A stretch of DNA of 64,000 nucleotides from Bacillus sp. FJAT-14578. Lineage in GTDB: Bacteria; Bacillota; Bacilli; Bacillales; Bacillaceae_H. Numbering within the stretch: position 1 is the stretch's first letter; each line of letters begins with the position of its first letter. Positions 37,529-47,320 of the stretch are shown here, piece by piece. The stretch is from the NCBI RefSeq assembly GCF_000504165.1, contig NZ_AYSE01000004.1, positions 248,001 to 312,000 of the forward strand, read 5' to 3'. The position numbers were made by a program, and so were the translations under genes. The notes under the pieces are model-generated. The model saw only the letters and a list, made by a program, of their open reading frames with translations, had not been told where the DNA came from and ran no database searches.

Positions 37529-38290
37529 ATGCAGGAAATGTGGATGAGCGACAAAAAAATTGCTTATGAAAAAAACGGAAGGGGAACAGCCATTGTTTTC
37601 ATTCATCCTCCCGGAATGGGGAGAATGGTGTTTCGGGAACAAAAACAATTATGCGACGATTTTCAAATCATCACATTTGATTTAAGCGGACACGGCGATA
37701 GCGATACACGGACCGAAAAAGTGAGCGTTCCCATGTATGTGGAAGAAGTGAAACAATTATTAAATGAATTGGAAATTGAGGAAGCTGTCATCTGCGGTTA
37801 TTCAGCGGGAGGCATAATCGCCCAACAGTTTGCTTTTACGTATCCTAAAAGAACGAAGGCATTAATTTTATCAGGCGGGTTTCCGATGGTAAGCACGGCT
37901 GTTTTAAAGATGGAACATGTATCCGGAATGAAGCTTTTGCCGAAACGGTCTTACTTTCTGGCGAATCTCATTTCCCAGAGCCATACGAAAGATCCGTTTT
38001 TTCGCGGACAGTTGAAAGAGCATATGAATAAAGCCAATCCATTGGTTTGGAAACAGTTCTATAAGATATCTTATCAATATGACGGACGTGTTCATCTGTC
38101 TTCGCTCCAATGTCCGTTTCTTTTAATTTACGGAAGCCGTTCCGACTATATTAATAAATACATTTCAATTTATCAAAAATATGTACAAGACGTGCAGTAC
38201 CATATCGTTCCGCATGTCACCCATCAAGTCCCGACAAGACGATGGCAGGAATTCAATGAGGTGGTGAAAGCTTTTGTGTCACGATTGTAA
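37529..38290 (+). CDS. Alpha/beta hydrolase
   Basis: A 253-residue hydrolase: oxyanion region IHPPGMG near 26, nucleophile serine in CGYSAGG near 92, acid residue in LLIYGSRSDYI near 206 and the histidine in VPHVTHQVPT near 233. No signal peptide. Substrate cannot be told. Starts after AAAGGAG. Confidence 0.85.
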   Translation: MQEMWMSDKKIAYEKNGRGTAIVFIHPPGMGRMVFREQKQLCDDFQIITFDLSGHGDSDTRTEKVSVPMYVEEVKQLLNELEIEEAVICGYSAGGIIAQQFAFTYPKRTKALILSGGFPMVSTAVLKMEHVSGMKLLPKRSYFLANLISQSHTKDPFFRGQLKEHMNKANPLVWKQFYKISYQYDGRVHLSSLQCPFLLIYGSRSDYINKYISIYQKYVQDVQYHIVPHVTHQVPTRRWQEFNEVVKAFVSRL

Positions 38291-38403
38291 GAAGCTGGCT
38301 CATAGGAGATTTTTTGATCAATGACGCCTTGTCCTTATTATCATTACTCCCGGTTTCCGCTCATACACTAGAGCGAATGCCAAAAAGGAAGGGGCCTTAT
38401 GTA

Positions 38404-38637
38404 ATGAGTTACTACAATGAAGAGGATGAACGCGCACCCAAAATGGTAAGTGTAGTTGATCCGTATGTATATGAAACATTGCAGACGGTGGTAGGAAAAC
38501 GTGTAGTGATTGAAACAGTGAGAGGGAATGTCACCGGTAATCTGCAAGACGTTAAACCGGATCATGTGGTGATTAAAGAAAAAGATTCTACGTTTTTTGT
38601 GCGGATTCAGCAAATCGTTTGGATCATGCCGGATTAA
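38404..38637 (+). CDS. YuzF-like DUF2642 protein
   Basis: A 77-residue protein: VDPYVYETLQTVVGKRVVIETVRG then VTGNLQDVKPDHVVIKE, and FVRIQQIVWIMP at the end, the pattern of short Sm-like-fold DUF2642 proteins of bacilli. The ATG at 38404 follows AAGGAAGGGG; a longer frame reaching 38314 has no ribosome binding site. Role unknown, perhaps spore-related as for other family members. Confidence 0.75.
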   Translation: MSYYNEEDERAPKMVSVVDPYVYETLQTVVGKRVVIETVRGNVTGNLQDVKPDHVVIKEKDSTFFVRIQQIVWIMPD

Positions 38638-38711
38638 TTGTTGGCATGAAACAACTCCTTCTTCTCATACATCATAATGAGTACACCATCGCATGGTGAG
38701 GAGGGACGCTT

Positions 38712-39608
38712 TTGTTTAAGCGTATAAACCGTATAGCGATTGATTTGCCTATGCCGAAACAGCCGGATCCCAATGGTGCGGCTGCCGTACAGGAACTGTT
38801 AGGCGGCAAATTCGGTGAAATGTCCACATTAAATAATTATATGTTTCAATCGTTTAATTTTCGTGGCAAGAAAAAACTGAAGCCCTTTTATGATCTGGTG
38901 TCTAGCATTACAGCGGAAGAATTCGGTCATGTGGAACTTGTGACAAATACCGTTAACTTAATGATCCAGGGCACCACTTTTGCGGGAGATCCGGATATTG
39001 CACCGATGAGGGACGCTGTCAACCTAAGGAATTCCCACCATTTTATCGTGAATGCCCAAACCGCTTTGGCTGCTGATTCGATGGGGAGACCCTGGACGGG
39101 AGATAATGTGTTCAACAGTGGAAACTTGATTTTAGATTTATTGCATAACTTCTTTCTCGAATGCGGGGCCAGAACTCATAAAATGCGCGTGTATGAAATG
39201 ACGGATAACCCGGTAGCACGGGAGATGATTGGATACTTATTAGTACGCGGCGGCGTGCATATTCTTTCATATGCAAAGGCGCTTGAAATCGCAACAGGGG
39301 TCGATATGACTAAAATGCTTCCTATTCCGAATCTTGATAATAATGTATTTGATACGGCTCGAAAATATGAAAGCATGGGTGTGCACCGAAAGCTTTATAC
39401 GTGGAGCGACAATGACTACAAAGATATTGCAATGATTTGGAAAGGAAATCATCCAAGTGACGGACAGCCGCTTGAAGTGATAGAAGGGACCCCTGCAGGA
39501 GGACCGGTCCCAGAGTTGGATGAACTTCCGGAAGAATTTGCACCGGGCATTTCAAAGGAGGATTTCGAACAAATCTTAAAACGGCTTCACAAGTCAGCGG
39601 GACTGTAA
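38712..39608 (+). CDS. Manganese catalase family protein (YdbD-like)
   Basis: A 298-residue ferritin-like dimanganese protein. Metal-ligand helices are visible as GEMSTLNNYMFQ (E36), AEEFGHVE near 66 and ECGARTHKMRVYE near 150. Family members decompose hydrogen peroxide. TTG at 38712 is the start, supported by GAGGAGGG just upstream and by the conserved N-terminus MFKRINR. A terminator (AAAGACGAGG stem, 39620-39648) follows. Confidence 0.88.
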   Translation: MFKRINRIAIDLPMPKQPDPNGAAAVQELLGGKFGEMSTLNNYMFQSFNFRGKKKLKPFYDLVSSITAEEFGHVELVTNTVNLMIQGTTFAGDPDIAPMRDAVNLRNSHHFIVNAQTALAADSMGRPWTGDNVFNSGNLILDLLHNFFLECGARTHKMRVYEMTDNPVAREMIGYLLVRGGVHILSYAKALEIATGVDMTKMLPIPNLDNNVFDTARKYESMGVHRKLYTWSDNDYKDIAMIWKGNHPSDGQPLEVIEGTPAGGPVPELDELPEEFAPGISKEDFEQILKRLHKSAGL

Positions 39609-39619
39609 GGATTGTGAAG

Positions 39620-39648
39620 AAAGACGAGGATACCTCTTCGTCTTTTTT
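39620..39648 (+). terminator. Terminator after the Mn catalase gene
   Basis: AAAGACGAGG pairs with CCTCTTCGTCTTT (one bulged region), then T run. Confidence 0.75.
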
Positions 39649-39846
39649 GTTTAGCCTAATCATCCGAATGAATGGTAAAACGAACTAAGTCCCTGGTCGA
39701 AGGGGATTCATGAAAGAAAATGAGAGGATTTGGAATTAGCGGTCATCGATTTCCACTGTAATAATTGGAAATCGGCAACACCATATATTGGTTGTCATGT
39801 GAAGGACCTTCGCTTGGAAAAATAAGAAAAAATGAGGAGAATTCAT

Positions 39847-40698
39847 ATGACATCGAAATACCTGTACATACTTGTATTATTTCTTTTATGCGGGATGGGC
39901 AGCCATGATCATCGGACTTATGCCCATGAATTGGATGATGACGATTCCCCTATCAGCTTCAATCTAGAAATGCTTTCATGGGAAAAAGTGGATCAAATCA
40001 TTCCAAATAAAACAAAATTTACGGTTATTGATGTGGAAACAGGGAAACAATTCAACGTCCAGCGGAGAGCGGGCAGTAAACATGCAGATGTACAGCCCCT
40101 CACCAATAAAGATACTCAAATTATGAAAGATATTTATAATGGGAAATGGAGCTGGAAAAGAAGGGCTGCCCTCGTATTGATCGACGATCAGCTCATTGCC
40201 GGCTCCATGCATGGAATGCCGCATGGAGCGGGGGCGCTCCAAAACGGTTTCCCCGGCCATTTTTGCATTCATTTTTCTGGAAGTACGACCCACCGCTCGA
40301 AAAATCCCGATTTTTCCCATGAACTGATGATTTTAAAAGCAGGTGGAAAGCTGGATGAGTATATGAACGGGGCGGGACCGGATGAAGTAATCGAGGTATT
40401 TGCCGAAAGCATCAATCAAGGGGATTCGGCGTTATTCAGATTTACGACCTCCGGGAACGGGCAAATACGGTTAGGAAAAATCGTAAAAAAGATTGAACAT
40501 ATCGCACTTGACGACACCGCTGTCAATTCCTTGGAAAATGGTGAGGGTATCCTTGTACTGGAAATGCCGGTGAAGGCAGAGATGTATACAAAGAACGTCG
40601 GAAAAGAACGCACAACGATTCGTTTTGTTCTACGGAAAGATGGAATGACAGACCGTTGGACGATAGACAGCCAGTCCCTATACGAACAATTAAAATAG
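39847..40698 (+). CDS. Secreted hypothetical protein
   Basis: A 283-residue protein with a signal peptide (hydrophobic 6-18, likely cut after YA at about residue 27). The central part (about 45-165) contains FTVIDVETGKQFNVQRRAG, HADVQPLTNKDT and HGMPHGAGALQNGFPGHFCIHF, with regularly spaced His, Asp and one Cys. That block recurs in uncharacterised exported proteins of spore formers as far as I recall, and looks like a catalytic or metal-binding domain. No function can be assigned. ATG at 39847 follows GAGGAGA. Confidence 0.72.
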   Translation: MTSKYLYILVLFLLCGMGSHDHRTYAHELDDDDSPISFNLEMLSWEKVDQIIPNKTKFTVIDVETGKQFNVQRRAGSKHADVQPLTNKDTQIMKDIYNGKWSWKRRAALVLIDDQLIAGSMHGMPHGAGALQNGFPGHFCIHFSGSTTHRSKNPDFSHELMILKAGGKLDEYMNGAGPDEVIEVFAESINQGDSALFRFTTSGNGQIRLGKIVKKIEHIALDDTAVNSLENGEGILVLEMPVKAEMYTKNVGKERTTIRFVLRKDGMTDRWTIDSQSLYEQLK

Positions 40699-40699
40699 A

Positions 40700-40803
40700 G
40701 AGGATGACTCAAAAGGTGCAAAAAATACACCTTTTGAGTCATCCTCCTGAAGGCCCCGTCATGAGAATCCAGTAAAATGAAGGATTCAGTGACGGGGCCT
40801 TTC
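40700..40803 (+). repeat. Composite two-hairpin repeat, copy 3
   Basis: Hairpin B: GAGGATGACTCAAAAGGTG (40700-40718) with its perfect complement at 40728-40746. Two bases later hairpin A: GAAGGCCCCGTCA (40749-40761) with TGACGGGGCCTTTC (40790-40803) and inner GAATCC/GGATTC. It begins two bases after the stop of the preceding gene. The 324 bases from here to the aspartokinase gene hold no other gene. Confidence 0.9.
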
Positions 40804-41127
40804 AATAAAAAATTAGTTTTGCGACCTGTTTCATGAATTAGGGACAGCCACCATAAATTCCAAGAATAAAAGGAGAGCTGAGACATGCTCTTCTTTTTGT
40901 ATGCACAATATGAGAGTCAACTGGACAAAATAAAATGATTAAAAAACAAGAATCTCCCAGTGGATGTTCTTGCAGAGAAAACAAATGTTCACCTAGAATG
41001 CACAAAGTGACGGTGTTTTCAAGCATTAATTTTTAGAAAAATTCGATATTTTCCCTTTAAAACCGCTGAAATTGTGCTATTATAAGAGAATCAATGGAAT
41101 GATTTTCAAAAAGAAGGTGTGTCTATC

Positions 41128-42510
41128 ATGAAAGTAGCAAAATTTGGAGGCAGCTCTGTAGCCAGTGCTGCACAGTTTGAAAAAGTAGCAAAAATCGTTA
41201 TGGCGGATGCGGAGCGTAAAGTGATTGTTGTTTCTGCACCGGGAAAACGTTTTAAAGAAGACATCAAAATGACCGATATGCTGATTTCATTGGCAGATGA
41301 AGTCAAATCAGGCGGGGATATAACAGAGCCGCTCCGTCATGTTGTTGACCGCTATGCTTCAATTGCAGTGGAGTTGGGAGTGGACTCATCCATTCTTGAT
41401 CGTATTGAGCGCGATTTAAAGGAATTGATTCGTTCTTTACATAATGAAGAACCAACCCGTTTGCTTGATGCGATTAAAGCGAGCGGTGAAGATAATAACG
41501 CGAAATTAATGGCTGCTTATTTGAACAAGCTCGGGGTGGAAGCACATTATGTAAATCCGAAAGAGGCGGGGATCTTTGTTACGGACGAGCCGGGCAATGC
41601 GCGCGTACTGCCTGAGTCTTATAAGAAGATTTGGGAGCTTCGTGAACGTACCGGCATATTGGTGGTCCCTGGATTTTTCGGATATTCACTGGAAGGGAAA
41701 ATCGTTACGTTTTCACGGGGCGGTTCGGATATTACAGGTTCTATTTTAGCAGCGGGTGTAAAAGCAGAGCTATATGAAAACTTTACGGATGTAGATTCCA
41801 TCTACAGCGTCAATCCGATGATCGTTCCAAATCCGAACGAAATTAAAGAGTTGACGTACCGCGAGATGCGTGAGCTTTCTTATGCAGGATTTTCCGTTTT
41901 TCATGATGAAGCGCTTGAGCCGGTATATAAATTGGGCATTCCTGTTTGTGTGAAAAACACGAACAACCCGCAAGCGACGGGAACGTATATTGTGGCAAAG
42001 CGTAACTATCATGATTCGCCTGTCGTCGGGATTGCAAGCGATGATGGTTTCTGCAACATTCATGTCGATAAATACTTGATGAACCGTGAAATCGGATTTG
42101 GACGCAAACTGCTTCATATCCTGGAAGATGAAGGAATTTCTTATGAGCATACTCCTTCAGGAATCGATAATATTTCCGTCATCATCCGTGAAAGCCAATT
42201 TAATCAAGAGGTCGAACAGCGTGTATTTGACCGCATCCAAAAAGAATTGGAAGTCGATAACGTTTATGTTGAGCGTGGTTTAGCCCTTATCATGGTAGTA
42301 GGGGAAGGGATGAATCAATCAGTCGGGATTGCGGCAAAAGCAACGGAGGCCTTTGCACGAGCCAATGTCAACTTGGAGATGATCAATCAAGGCTCCTCAG
42401 AAGTGAGCATGATGTTCGGAGTAAAAGCAGACGGTGTTGAACAAGCGGTTAAAGCCCTTTACAATGTGTATTTCAATGAGCTGATGACCATTTCTTATTC
42501 AAACATTTAA
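41128..42510 (+). CDS. Aspartokinase, class III type (YclM/ThrD-like)
   Basis: A 460-residue kinase phosphorylating aspartate for lysine, threonine and methionine synthesis. N-terminal kinase domain with VAKFGGSSVASA, VVPGFFGYSLEGKIVTFSRGGSDITGS near 195, and FTDVDSIYSVNP; two C-terminal ACT domains (about 310-455). The single-gene layout and length fit aspartokinase III. I see no lysine riboswitch upstream. ATG at 41128 is preferred to the GTG at 41119, which is only about three bases from AAGG. Confidence 0.92.
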   Translation: MKVAKFGGSSVASAAQFEKVAKIVMADAERKVIVVSAPGKRFKEDIKMTDMLISLADEVKSGGDITEPLRHVVDRYASIAVELGVDSSILDRIERDLKELIRSLHNEEPTRLLDAIKASGEDNNAKLMAAYLNKLGVEAHYVNPKEAGIFVTDEPGNARVLPESYKKIWELRERTGILVVPGFFGYSLEGKIVTFSRGGSDITGSILAAGVKAELYENFTDVDSIYSVNPMIVPNPNEIKELTYREMRELSYAGFSVFHDEALEPVYKLGIPVCVKNTNNPQATGTYIVAKRNYHDSPVVGIASDDGFCNIHVDKYLMNREIGFGRKLLHILEDEGISYEHTPSGIDNISVIIRESQFNQEVEQRVFDRIQKELEVDNVYVERGLALIMVVGEGMNQSVGIAAKATEAFARANVNLEMINQGSSEVSMMFGVKADGVEQAVKALYNVYFNELMTISYSNI

Positions 42511-42521
42511 GAAAATGAAAG

Positions 42522-42561
42522 ACCCTAAAAGCGGCGAAAGGTTTGCTTTTAGGGTTTTTTG
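42522..42561 (+). terminator. Terminator of the aspartokinase gene
   Basis: ACCCTAAAAGC (42522-42532) pairs with GCTTTTAGGGT (42545-42555), then T run. Confidence 0.93.
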
Positions 42562-42633
42562 TGTTTTAAATAGGATATAGAATAACAATAAAACAATGTT
42601 ATATTTCGCTAGTAAAAAAGGAGCAAATTTACG

Positions 42634-43323
42634 ATGATAGTTGAAGTCATTGCTACGAGTGTTATGGATGCCATCAAAGCTGAGAAAGGGGGAGCAGATC
42701 GCTTAGAACTTGTTTCTGCTATAAGTGAAGGCGGATTGACGCCAAGCTACGGCTTAATGAAAGAAGTAATAAAAGCAGTGCAAATTCCTGTATATGTCAT
42801 GATTAGGCCTCATAGCAGCTCGTTTATTTACACAGAAGCCGATGTGAAAACGATGGTAGAAGATATTCATATGGCCAAACAGTTAGGAGCTTCTGGAATC
42901 GTAACAGGAGCTCTCGACGAAAGAGGAGAGATTGACGAGGAATTTTTACATATAGTGACTAAGCAAGCAGAAGGATTGGGCATTACGTTTCACCGTGCTT
43001 TTGATGAGGTGACTGATCAACTGGAAGCCTTGGCGATTTTGAAAACATTCCCCCAGATTCACCGTGTGTTAACATCCGGCGGTCAAGGGGAAGCAATAGG
43101 CGCCCTTGAACGTTACTGCACACTGGTTAAGCAAACGGAAGCCAGTCACTTGGCCATTATGGCAGGTGCTGGATTAAACGCTGGGATACTGGAAACATTT
43201 TTGAAAGAAACACAGGTAAACGAAATTCATTTTGGCAGAGGCGTGAGGGAGAGTAATGACTATCGATTTCCGATTGATGAGCATAAAATTCAAGAAATCA
43301 AACAAATATGCCGGGGTATTTGA
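42634..43323 (+). CDS. cutC: CutC-family protein
   Basis: A 229-residue TIM-barrel protein with EVIATSVMDAIKAEKGGADRLELVS at the N-terminus, VMIRPHSSSFIYTE near 50, TFHRAFDEV near 118 and LTSGGQGEA near 148, all typical of CutC. The family was linked to copper homeostasis, but a direct role is doubtful. Its start follows AAAGGAG. Confidence 0.9.
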   Translation: MIVEVIATSVMDAIKAEKGGADRLELVSAISEGGLTPSYGLMKEVIKAVQIPVYVMIRPHSSSFIYTEADVKTMVEDIHMAKQLGASGIVTGALDERGEIDEEFLHIVTKQAEGLGITFHRAFDEVTDQLEALAILKTFPQIHRVLTSGGQGEAIGALERYCTLVKQTEASHLAIMAGAGLNAGILETFLKETQVNEIHFGRGVRESNDYRFPIDEHKIQEIKQICRGI

Positions 43324-43462
43324 ATAGACATAAAGAATGTAGCAGGAGTGTGAAGATTACTGCTTATTAGAGCGGGATAAATCAAATCTTTTGCAAGTTG
43401 GAAGCCGAATTCTTTATAATAAAATAGATAAATTTGGTAAGTGTAAAAGGGAGGAAAAAAAC

Positions 43463-43936
43463 ATGAGTACAGCACAAAACTTTACAAACAGTTGGCTTCG
43501 TCATCGATTGGTAGGAAATGAGATTGTTGATATGGTGTCAGATGATCATTTGAATTTTCGTCCATGGGATAAGGCGATGACATTGAAGGAATTAGTGTTA
43601 CATATGCTGTTTTCTGCCGATATGTTTACAGAAGCGGTCAAACAAGGGGCTTTTGTACCTCCGGCAGGATCTCAGCCGGAAGTAAACACGGCTGAAGAAC
43701 TTAAGCAGCTTGTACATGAAGTGACGGCCAAAACGAAAGAAACGATGGAAAATCTATCTGAAGAGCAACTAACCAACTTAGTGGATATGACGAAATTATT
43801 TGGTACGCAAATACCAGGCAAGTCTTTGCTTCATGTCATGCGTGACCATGAAATCCATCATAAAGGCCAGCTTTTTGTATATGCCCGTATGATTGGATTG
43901 GAAAATCTGCCGATGTTTATGAAACAGCAGTTATAA
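43463..43936 (+). CDS. DinB-fold metal-binding protein
   Basis: A 157-residue four-helix-bundle protein. Candidate metal histidines are in LKELVLHMLFSAD (near 47) and RDHEIHHKGQLFVYARMIGL (near 130), the DinB/YfiT pattern. May act in thiol or stress metabolism; substrate unknown. ATG at 43463 follows GGGAGG. Confidence 0.85.
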   Translation: MSTAQNFTNSWLRHRLVGNEIVDMVSDDHLNFRPWDKAMTLKELVLHMLFSADMFTEAVKQGAFVPPAGSQPEVNTAEELKQLVHEVTAKTKETMENLSEEQLTNLVDMTKLFGTQIPGKSLLHVMRDHEIHHKGQLFVYARMIGLENLPMFMKQQL

Positions 43937-43941
43937 TCATC

Positions 43942-43980
43942 AAAACATCCGCCCCTCCGATAAGAAGGGGCGGATGTTTT
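43942..43980. terminator. Bidirectional terminator
   Basis: 15-bp perfect stem (43942-43956 with 43966-43980) with A and T tails between convergent genes. Confidence 0.93.
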
Positions 43981-45040
43981 ACATATGGGCCAACCGGGAT
44001 TTTAGCGTTTGATAAAAGGCGTCTGATTCATCTATATCCAGAAAAATGCGGTCGACTTTTTTTTCGAATCCATACATATAATGAGCGGTAATCGGTTCTT
44101 TTAATAAAATTTCGAATGTTGGTTTTTCTTTTATAAAATCGGCTGCCGTGCCATCGAAAATCGTTTTTAGCTCTTGCTTACTCCATTTTTCGGGGCCATC
44201 ATAGTATTGGATTTTGTCAATCTTTTCGAGCGTAACACTTAAACTTTTCGTTAAGCCGATTTGCAAGACGAGTTTCTCCTCTGTGAGCTGCACCGGACAT
44301 AAACGAATGGCTTGGATTTCGCCTAAAAAGAACAAGAGGGTATATACGTTAAGCGCAACCAAAACCCACGCCGCTGTTTCATTCCATTGGTGAAGAAAAT
44401 AATGAAAACCGACACTTTCAAGGACGAGAGCATGGATCAGCATAATGTGCAAAGCGATTGTACTCGTTTTTTGATGGAACGTATACATTTCCGCGGCTGT
44501 TGCAGGTGCTTTCTTTTTCCAAGTGAACAAGGCATAGTAAAACATCGTGATTTCTGATAGAAAGATGCTTATAAGCCGTGTCATGGAAAGATGTGTTTCA
44601 ATCGAATGTTTAAGCCGCATGAAGAAATAGGGTGATGCTTCATCTGTGTGACGAAATGTACGAATGAGTTTCGGAATCTTCGTAAGCACTTGGTAAAGAA
44701 TATACAGCTCCACTAGCAATAAAGCCGCTTCTCCCGCAAACAGCAGGTACGGAACAAATGTGAATTGCTGCATCTGTTCATTTGGAATGATAAAGGTTCC
44801 CGCCGCGTATCCGGCAAATATTACAGGAATGAGATATTTCAAGGAATAGCGCTTACGGATAATGAAAAAGTAGGTCAAAACCGGAATCGTAATGAGGAAA
44901 TCAAATAACGATCCATAGGCCGCTCCTTTTGGAACCGGGCCGAATTGCGGCAGTGTGTAAAGAAGCCAATTGCTTAAGAAAACCAGGCTAACAATAAAAA
45001 GAAACAGCGTCCACTTTGGGCGTGTTAAAGCTGGATTCAT
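43979..45040 (-). CDS. Polytopic membrane protein of unknown function
   Basis: A 353-residue protein with about eight membrane segments in the first 245 residues and a soluble C-terminal domain (about 250-353) resembling a small beta-rich, PH-like module. ATG at 45040 follows AGAGGTGATAACC; the 19-residue extension lacks a site. Similar bacillar proteins are sometimes labelled carotene monooxygenase without support. Confidence 0.7.
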   Translation of the reverse strand: MNPALTRPKWTLFLFIVSLVFLSNWLLYTLPQFGPVPKGAAYGSLFDFLITIPVLTYFFIIRKRYSLKYLIPVIFAGYAAGTFIIPNEQMQQFTFVPYLLFAGEAALLLVELYILYQVLTKIPKLIRTFRHTDEASPYFFMRLKHSIETHLSMTRLISIFLSEITMFYYALFTWKKKAPATAAEMYTFHQKTSTIALHIMLIHALVLESVGFHYFLHQWNETAAWVLVALNVYTLLFFLGEIQAIRLCPVQLTEEKLVLQIGLTKSLSVTLEKIDKIQYYDGPEKWSKQELKTIFDGTAADFIKEKPTFEILLKEPITAHYMYGFEKKVDRIFLDIDESDAFYQTLKSRLAHM

Positions 45041-45252
45041 GGTTATCACCTCTGTTTTCATTATAGCGAGTTTAGCTATATTTGTAAGTGGTTTCACATA
45101 TTGTTCAAAAACGATTTAAGCTTGTGTTAATGGGCATTAACATCTCACTGATGGAAGCCGTTGTTCTTATGATAAGGACCAGAAAGATAAGCACAAAATA
45201 TTAGTTGAAAGAATTACGATGGAATTAGATGAGGACTAATACGGAGGGTAGC

Positions 45253-45762
45253 ATGGGCAGGAAACAGACAGTTCTTTTGGGAAGTTCTTTACTGTTAAAT
45301 GCATTTTTGATTATTTTATTGGTGATTGGATACGTGAAAATGAATTTGGTCCACGAAGAATTATTCTATTCAGAAGTACAATCTAAACTCGTTGAATTAG
45401 ATGGTTTAATAGAACACCAGAAAAATAATAATTGGTCTGAACCTAATCTAGTTACAAGCCAATTAGGGGATGTTTTAAATGGAATAGATGCTGCGATGAA
45501 CAGCGGTAAATACTCAGGGTGGCTTCAGAACGATGAAAGGATGATGATGGAGCGCCTGGATGCTGTATTAAGACAGTATCCTCACGATGAATTGTATCAA
45601 TTTAGCGTATTAACTGAGAGTGATAAAGATAGTTTTGAAGATTTACAATCCTACCTTCAAAAAGCTGGTTTTGGAATGAATATGACAATCAGTAACGATT
45701 GGAAAGCCTTTATCGGTAAGTCAGAGAAACTGTTGAATCTTCTTCAACAAACAAATAGTTGA
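45253..45762 (+). CDS. Hypothetical membrane-anchored protein
   Basis: A 169-residue protein with one N-terminal membrane anchor (about 5-28) and a helical extracytoplasmic part. I recognise no domain. Start ATG at 45253 follows GGAGGG; the upstream ATG does not. Confidence 0.65.
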   Translation: MGRKQTVLLGSSLLLNAFLIILLVIGYVKMNLVHEELFYSEVQSKLVELDGLIEHQKNNNWSEPNLVTSQLGDVLNGIDAAMNSGKYSGWLQNDERMMMERLDAVLRQYPHDELYQFSVLTESDKDSFEDLQSYLQKAGFGMNMTISNDWKAFIGKSEKLLNLLQQTNS

Positions 45763-45819
45763 TCATCCTCTTTCTAAACGTTGCTCTTTTTCAACTGAAA
45801 CCGTTTTATTTATGTTTAT

Positions 45820-45854
45820 CCCTCCATAACGGTCAGCAAGGCCGTTATGGAGGG
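45820..45854 (-). terminator. Terminator of the FAD-linked oxidase gene
   Basis: 13-bp perfect stem (45820-45832 with 45842-45854) just past the stop of the minus-strand gene. Confidence 0.8.
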
Positions 45855-45862
45855 AGGCTTTC

Positions 45863-47245
45863 TTATTTAACTTGCACGGCAGCGGAAGGAAGAAGTTTTC
45901 CTGGATTCAGAATGTTGTTTGGATCCAGCATTTGTTTTATGTTAACCATAAGTTGGAGAGCCTCTCCATGCTCTTCTTGCTGGTATTTCATTTTTCCGAT
46001 TCCAACCCCGTGCTCACCTGTGCAGGTGCCGCCAAGCTGAAAGGCATATTTGACGATTTCTTCGTTTAACTTGTCTATTTGATCAAGTTCCTTGGCATTT
46101 TCCGGATCATACATGACGAGTGTATGAAAATTCCCGTCCCCAATATGTCCTAAGATGGCACCATCCAATCCGTAATAGTCGATGCGTGCTCTCGTATAGT
46201 CGACGATGTCTGGAAGTGTAGAGATAGGGACACATACGTCTGTTCCCATCGCCTTTAATTTTGGGTTGCTGTGACGGAAGGCGAAAGAGAGTTCATGGCG
46301 GGCCTTCCATAAGAGAGCACGCTTGTTCGAATCAGATTCGAACACAAATTCCGAGCAGCCATGCTCTTTCAGCAACTCCTTCACGAATTGTGCATCTTCT
46401 TCATTGCCTGATTCATTTCCATGAAACTCTAAGAATAAAGAAGGGAGAACAGGATAATCGGTCCCGCTGTAACCGTTTACTTGAGCGATCGAACGAGCAT
46501 CGACCAATTCCATGCGTGCAATGGGAATACCTGCTGTTAAGATGGAAACGGCCCCTTCGACACAGCTTGTCACATCAGGAAAACAAGCTCTCGCTGCCGT
46601 AATGGATTCAGGAATTCCATGGAGTTTTAATGTAATTTCCGTAAAAATTCCAAGCGTTCCTTCTGAACCGACAAATAATCCATTTAAATGGTAGCCGGAT
46701 GATGATTTTTTGGCGAGACTTCCTGTATGGATGATTCGTCCGTCTGCCAGAACCACTTCTAAATCAAGCACTTGATCACGCATGACCCCGTATCGAACCG
46801 TTGTCGTGCCGCTTGCGTTCGTGGCCGCCATCCCGCCAATCGTAGCATCTGCCCCTGGATCGACCGGAAAAAATAATCCGTGTTTTTTCAACTCCTGGTT
46901 TAGCTGGAGTCTTGTTACACCCGGTTGAACTTTCACAATTAAATCGTGAGGACGGACTTCTGCAATACTATTCATATTTTGAAAATCGATAGAAATACCT
47001 TTATGTATGGGAATGGAGTGGCCCTCAAGGCTGGATCCCACCCCGAACGGTACGACGGGAATGTTTTGTTCATTGGCATATTTTACAATGGCCTGAACAT
47101 CTTCCCTGCATGTTGGAAATACGACGACATCAGGCAAGATCGGTTCATGATGGGACTCATCTTTGCTGTGCTGGAGAAGGATTGTTTCATTTGTGGAGAC
47201 TTGTTCTTTTCCAAGTAATGAAATTAAATCGTTTACTAGATTCAT
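45863..47245 (-). CDS. FAD-binding oxidase, glycolate oxidase/D-lactate dehydrogenase type (GlcD-like)
   Basis: A 460-residue flavoprotein of the VAO/PCMH family: FAD-binding motif VVPFGVGSSLEGHS near 70, VDPGADATIGGMAATNASGT near 131, and the C-terminal FAD-oxidase domain with GHIGDGNFHTL and GTCTGEHGVGIGK. It likely oxidises a 2-hydroxy acid (glycolate, D-lactate or similar). Divergent from the gntR gene, with near-identical operators in front of both, so the substrate or its product is probably sensed by that regulator. ATG at 47245 follows AAAGGTGG. Confidence 0.88.
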   Translation of the reverse strand: MNLVNDLISLLGKEQVSTNETILLQHSKDESHHEPILPDVVVFPTCREDVQAIVKYANEQNIPVVPFGVGSSLEGHSIPIHKGISIDFQNMNSIAEVRPHDLIVKVQPGVTRLQLNQELKKHGLFFPVDPGADATIGGMAATNASGTTTVRYGVMRDQVLDLEVVLADGRIIHTGSLAKKSSSGYHLNGLFVGSEGTLGIFTEITLKLHGIPESITAARACFPDVTSCVEGAVSILTAGIPIARMELVDARSIAQVNGYSGTDYPVLPSLFLEFHGNESGNEEDAQFVKELLKEHGCSEFVFESDSNKRALLWKARHELSFAFRHSNPKLKAMGTDVCVPISTLPDIVDYTRARIDYYGLDGAILGHIGDGNFHTLVMYDPENAKELDQIDKLNEEIVKYAFQLGGTCTGEHGVGIGKMKYQQEEHGEALQLMVNIKQMLDPNNILNPGKLLPSAAVQVK

Positions 47246-47320
47246 AGCAACCACCTTTCGAAAAATATAAAATTTTTAGAAAATTATATTTACACAAATT
47301 TTACCATACCATATAATCAA

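Noticed and set aside
40804..41127. Lysine riboswitch before the aspartokinase gene
   Set aside because: None of the conserved L-box words are present; only an ordinary promoter-like region.
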